A stretch of DNA of 64,000 bases from Datura wrightii (lineage: Eukaryota; Streptophyta; Magnoliopsida; Solanales; Solanaceae): NCBI GenBank assembly GCA_035772735.1, contig JASDFA010000003.1, positions 156,067,001 to 156,131,000 on the forward strand, written 5' to 3'. A program made the translations under genes and the position numbers. Of this stretch, positions 60,452 through 64,000 are shown piece by piece; position 1 is the stretch's first letter, and each line of letters opens with the position of its first letter. The notes under the pieces are model-generated. The model did no database searches and was not told the DNA's origin. It was given only the letters and a program-made list of their open reading frames with translations.

Positions 60452-62958
60452 TGTCACACGTCGAGCCTACACCCTGGATGTAGTATGGTACTTGGAGTCA
60501 TAAGTGACCCCAAGTCAACCCCTGGTCTATCATTCACTAGTATTCTGAGTAAACATGCACAGTGGAACTTTTAAATAGTCACATCCAAACAGTTTAAGAA
60601 AATGTAAAGACTGACGGTAAGAAAAGAAACAAAATATCTGAAATACATTTCTGAAAACAAGTCTGGTCTGATAGTCAACTGCTGAGGAGTTGCTGGGACA
60701 AGCCCCCAGCTAACTCTAAATTTGTATAAAACTATAATTCAACTGAAGAAAATAAAATAAGGCCCTCGAATGATGAGGACTCACACTTCGGCTGCTGAGG
60801 TAATGCTATGAACTGCAGTGACTATCTAAGCTGGATCTGAGAACCTGCAGCTATATCATGAAACAATACAACATAAAAGTATGCGTCAGTACTTTGAATG
60901 TACTGAGTATGCGAGAGAAACATAATACGAGATAAGCAATACTAATACTGAAAGTAGAAAACATGCAAGAACTGTCTAAAGATGCTAAACTGAGTTACTA
61001 AAGTACTGGGATGGTCTAAAAGACCCTGTCTGCTGGTCTAGCATGTTCTAAGTCTGATTTTGATATGAACTAAGCTAAACTGAGCTGGACTGGACTGAAC
61101 TATAATGTACTAGACTAATTAGTGGGAGAGTCTCTAACCGACATATAATCACGAGATAAATGTGGAGTCCGATGTATACACCCCACCGGTAAGACCCAAT
61201 ATACCTTGCCAGGGTATAAAGACATGAACTGGGTGATCACAAAAATTTAGGGACAAACAGGCCAATAATTTATATCTGAAATCCTACGCTGGAAATTTAG
61301 TTCTGGGAACCTGGGTGCATTGGAACCTCGTCCTCTCGGTGCTAAGTCCTACTCCCACTGGAAATCCTATTCTGAACTACTAAGCTGATAGCTCGAAACT
61401 GGGGTCCAAGACTAGTCGGGGACATATAGCTGAAAGTACCTCGAGAGTCTTATCGAACCAGATGCTGAAATTAGGTTCTGAGACTGGTCAGAGCTGCTTA
61501 TCTGGGAGCGTCGTAGCTATCTAAAGAACAATTGATAACTGAACTAGGGTCCCGGGGCTGGTCAGAGATATAGCTGAAACTTCATGACCGCCTAATAGAC
61601 CAAATAATCTGAGTTCTGATTCTGAGTCTTTTTATGATAACTGAGAGGCACAACTGACACCTCGGGGAAATCTAAAGTCAAACTGAATGGTTGACATTTC
61701 TGGGCAACGCCGAAGTTGCTAAAAATCTGTCTGAAGCTAGACTGATATGATTCTGACTGAGACTAGACTGTGTTCTGACTAATTAGTCTACTAAGCATCT
61801 AATAGAGAGCTCATTCATTCTAACAACACGAACAATTTCATAACTTAGCAACCACTCAAGAATTTAAAAGAATACAATATCTGACAAAGCTAGGATCTTT
61901 CTAATGCATAAGGTATTTCTCTTATCGTCTAAGTATTAAAAATTTTCAAGGAAATTCATCCCAAACATAATTCATTCAACAAATAGGAATTTATAATAAT
62001 GATAAGTTTTCTTGCAATTCGGACTTGAAATCACTATTTCAAGATTCTAGGAAATTTTAGTGAAAACTGCTGGAAAATCATATCAATAATAAAGGGGATA
62101 TCATTCTATAAGAAATTAACGAACAATAACAGGAAATATCTTATACTCGAAAATTCAGGGCTAAAATTGATAGAAACTAGTAGAGGTTCTTGGGGGACAC
62201 AAGGGAAGAACAATTCCCTTGTTGAATTCCCACATACCTGGTGAAAAACTTGAAGAATTTCCCTAAGGAATTGAGAAGGAAAATCTGCCCTAGCTGTTGC
62301 TCTGAGAAGCACTGAGAGGAGGATCTTCGTTCTTTTTTTTTTCCTTGGAGGTCTTGAGTGAGGAATGGGGGAAAGAATCGTTTTCCCCCCACTAAAAACG
62401 TCTGATCTGGTGCTAAAATGATGTAGCTTTAAGCTTGGGAGGGTAGGAAATTACTAAATAGCCCTTACAAATTCGCTGGGAAAAACTGTCAGGTGTCCCT
62501 AACGAGTGACCTAATGACTTGTTACTAGGTCCAACGAGTCGTTGGGTCCTCCCGTCAAGTTTACTGGAGAAAACCCACTGGCTCCTAACGGGGACATGAC
62601 GGGTCGTCATGACAGGGAACGACTCGTCGTGTCGCCCGTCAAGTACACTAATAAGAGAGTTAAAAAGGACTAGAAATGGGGAACCTGACGAGTCATCGCC
62701 TCAGATGACGACTCGTGGTGACCTCCTATTGAGTACACTGCCAATTTCTCAAACTTCTGAATTCTGGCCTGGCAACGACTCGTGAGGTCGTCCGTTGGGA
62801 ACACTGGATTATCCTTAGGTATCCTTCTCATGATTGACCTAACGACTCGTTGGGTCCCTAAACGACTCGTTAGGTTGGTCGTTCTGCAACGAGTCTGCAG
62901 TTTTTATATTTTCTAGTTTAAGTCCCGGATATAAGTTTTGAGCTTCCGGGGTGTTACA
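60452..62958 (-). mobile_element. Solo LTR of the TGTAACACCCC family
   Basis: 2507 bp; on the plus strand from TGTCACACGTCGAGCC to GGGGTGTTACA. It is flanked by ATTTA (60447-60451) and ACTTA (62959-62963). Copy A has a single ACTTA at 22326-22330, so the insertion and its ends are firmly supported. No internal region is present. The region 62500-62900 is dense in AACGACTCGTT-type near-palindromes. Related to 48543-51165. Confidence 0.88.
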
Positions 62959-63128
62959 ACTTAACACATTAGAAATACCAAGTCACTTTTGAGTTGGATA
63001 GATCACAAGTTTAGGAGCATTCTGTTTTGAAGGAAAAAGTAGTTAGGCCAGATCAAAAGCACTATCCCATTCATTTTCTGTTATTAATCTATTACTTTTT
63101 TATTTTGACTAGTAAGTTGTTAAATTGC
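62959..63128 (+). repeat. Dispersed duplication, copy B, right part
   Basis: Colinear with 22326-22496 (AAGTCACTTTTGA, GATCACAAGTTT, GGAGCATTCTGTTTTGAAGG, AGTAAGTTGTTAAATTG). Homology to copy A ends here. Confidence 0.85.
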
Positions 63129-63130
63129 TT

Positions 63131-63603
63131 TTTATTAAAGCTTAGTGAGTAATATAAATAGGATTTATGTAATATTGAAAATTTTTCATCATCCAATCCA
63201 CAACAAGTCGAATGAAATCTGGCGAAAAAGAAGTGAACACTTTGCTAAGGAACGAAGCTTTGTGTTTGTTTTTCTTCAAACCTCCAATCAGCTCTGGCTC
63301 GCCGCTACTAATGGGGTCTCAGTTGATTTCCCTTCCTTTAGCCACTAAGTTGTTTCAGTTTGCTAAGTTTGAAAAGTCCAAAGAGCGCAGACTAGCCACG
63401 GAGCTTGGATACGGTTTCCCGATCAGAGATTCATAGATCACAGACGGTATCTCCCCATGGCCTTTTGCCTCTTCAAACGTCCTTCCTTCTCAATGCCCGA
63501 GAATCCATCCAATGAAAAGAATAGGATAGACAAGCGGTAGACTGAACACCAACCTAATCTCGATGGAAAAAAGGAAAAGCAAGTACATCCTTAACGGCAT
63601 TTT
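63131..63603 (+). other. Possible organellar (mitochondrial-like) insertion
   Basis: From about 63200 to 63590 base composition changes to near-balanced GC, unlike the AT-rich flanks. Two overlapping plus-strand ORFs (63145-63348 and 63212-63436) carry wording such as ERRLATELGYGFPIRDS, and the following frame has PWPFASSNVLPSQCPRIHPM. The texture is that of plant mitochondrial spacer DNA, but I cannot name the locus. It could also be a decayed gene fragment. Confidence 0.3.
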
Positions 63604-64000
63604 TGTAATGACTCGGACGTCGTTACGAGATGGTTAAGGGCATAGAACATAGAAAACTGGATTAGGATGAGATAAGGAGGTCGTGAAATAAACTAAGTAT
63701 AGAACTGTACATTTTGAGTAATTACTGGTCCGGGGGGACTGCTGCAGCGAGACCGTGGAAATGGTTGGAGTCACGGCGTGGTGAAAAATTGGAGAATAAC
63801 TGTTTGGACTGCCATAGAAACCCTATGGCCGCTGTAGCGGGTCCACTGCAGTGGGAAGGTAACCGCTGCAGCAGACGACGAGTATCAGAAAGTGGGTTTA
63901 AGTTGAAATTACGGGGCTTTCACCCTATTATTTCCCAAAATGTGTTCAGAAGGTCTAGAGGACGGAACAACTCTCCAAAGCAATAACCTCATTGTCGCGC
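63604..64000 (+). mobile_element. Start of another TGTAATGA-type LTR, cut by the window
   Basis: Starts TGTAATGACTCGGACGTCGT, similar to 54369, and shares TAGCGGGTCCACTGCAGTGG-like and CGCTGCAGC motifs and GTTTAAGTTGAAATT with 54470-54545. It continues past the right edge. Confidence 0.7.

Noticed and set aside
1..64000. CRISPR arrays, bacterial operons, riboswitches, tRNA or rRNA genes
   Set aside because: The window is plant nuclear DNA; I saw no such structure. The tRNA-like boxes found belong to SINEs.

Overview
This is a gene-poor, AT-rich nuclear plant window, almost certainly from Solanaceae. Evidence: TS-type SINE sequence with a (GTT)n tail, chromovirus and SIRE-like retrotransposons of the type common in that family, a long Ogre-like LTR, and plastid DNA (rpoC1, ycf2) inserted in nuclear sequence. 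I see no intact protein-coding host gene. The only host-gene remnant I recognise is one exon of a bHLH95-like transcription factor at 27476-27850 (minus strand), and it carries a premature stop. All alignments here were made by eye.

Layout. 1-3208: left-truncated Ty3/gypsy element on the minus strand (broken gag, PBS-like site, 894-bp LTR). 3209-10017: AT-rich intergenic DNA with microsatellites, a MITE, an Emigrant-like MITE that carries a SINE, and a GCATAA-rich repeat. 10018-22497: copy A of a dispersed duplication, interrupted by a 6.4-kb LTR element (10087-16516), a 2.9-kb A-only segment (17004-19933) and a mosaic plastid insertion (21481-22231). 22498-29249: intergenic DNA with a MULE-type inverted-repeat element (23707-24668), SINE pieces, the bHLH exon and a local repeat cluster. 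29250-43166: SIRE-like Copia element split by a complete Tekay/Del-like chromovirus (30888-41504, TSD TCAAG). 43167-48542: 5.4-kb LTR of an Ogre-like element. 48543-51165: truncated minus-strand LTR. 51166-54368: AT-rich DNA with the second Emigrant-like copy. 54369-57991: 3.6-kb LTR. 58230-63128: copy B of the duplication, interrupted by a solo LTR (60452-62958). 63131-63603: possible organellar segment. 63604-64000: start of another LTR, cut by the window edge.

How the pieces fit together. The two duplications (A/B, and the two Emigrant-like copies) act as internal controls. In four cases one copy carries an insertion and the other keeps the pre-insertion site: the 6.4-kb LTR element (empty site 58296-58300), the solo LTR (empty site 22326-22330), the plastid mosaic (empty site near 60345-60357) and the SINE (absent from 53371-53935). 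This gives boundaries and relative ages from this window alone. The chromovirus keeps one reading frame from gag to the chromodomain-like tail, but has ten premature stops and altered catalytic residues. Many of these fit C-to-T decay at CHG/CG sites, as expected for a methylated, dead element.
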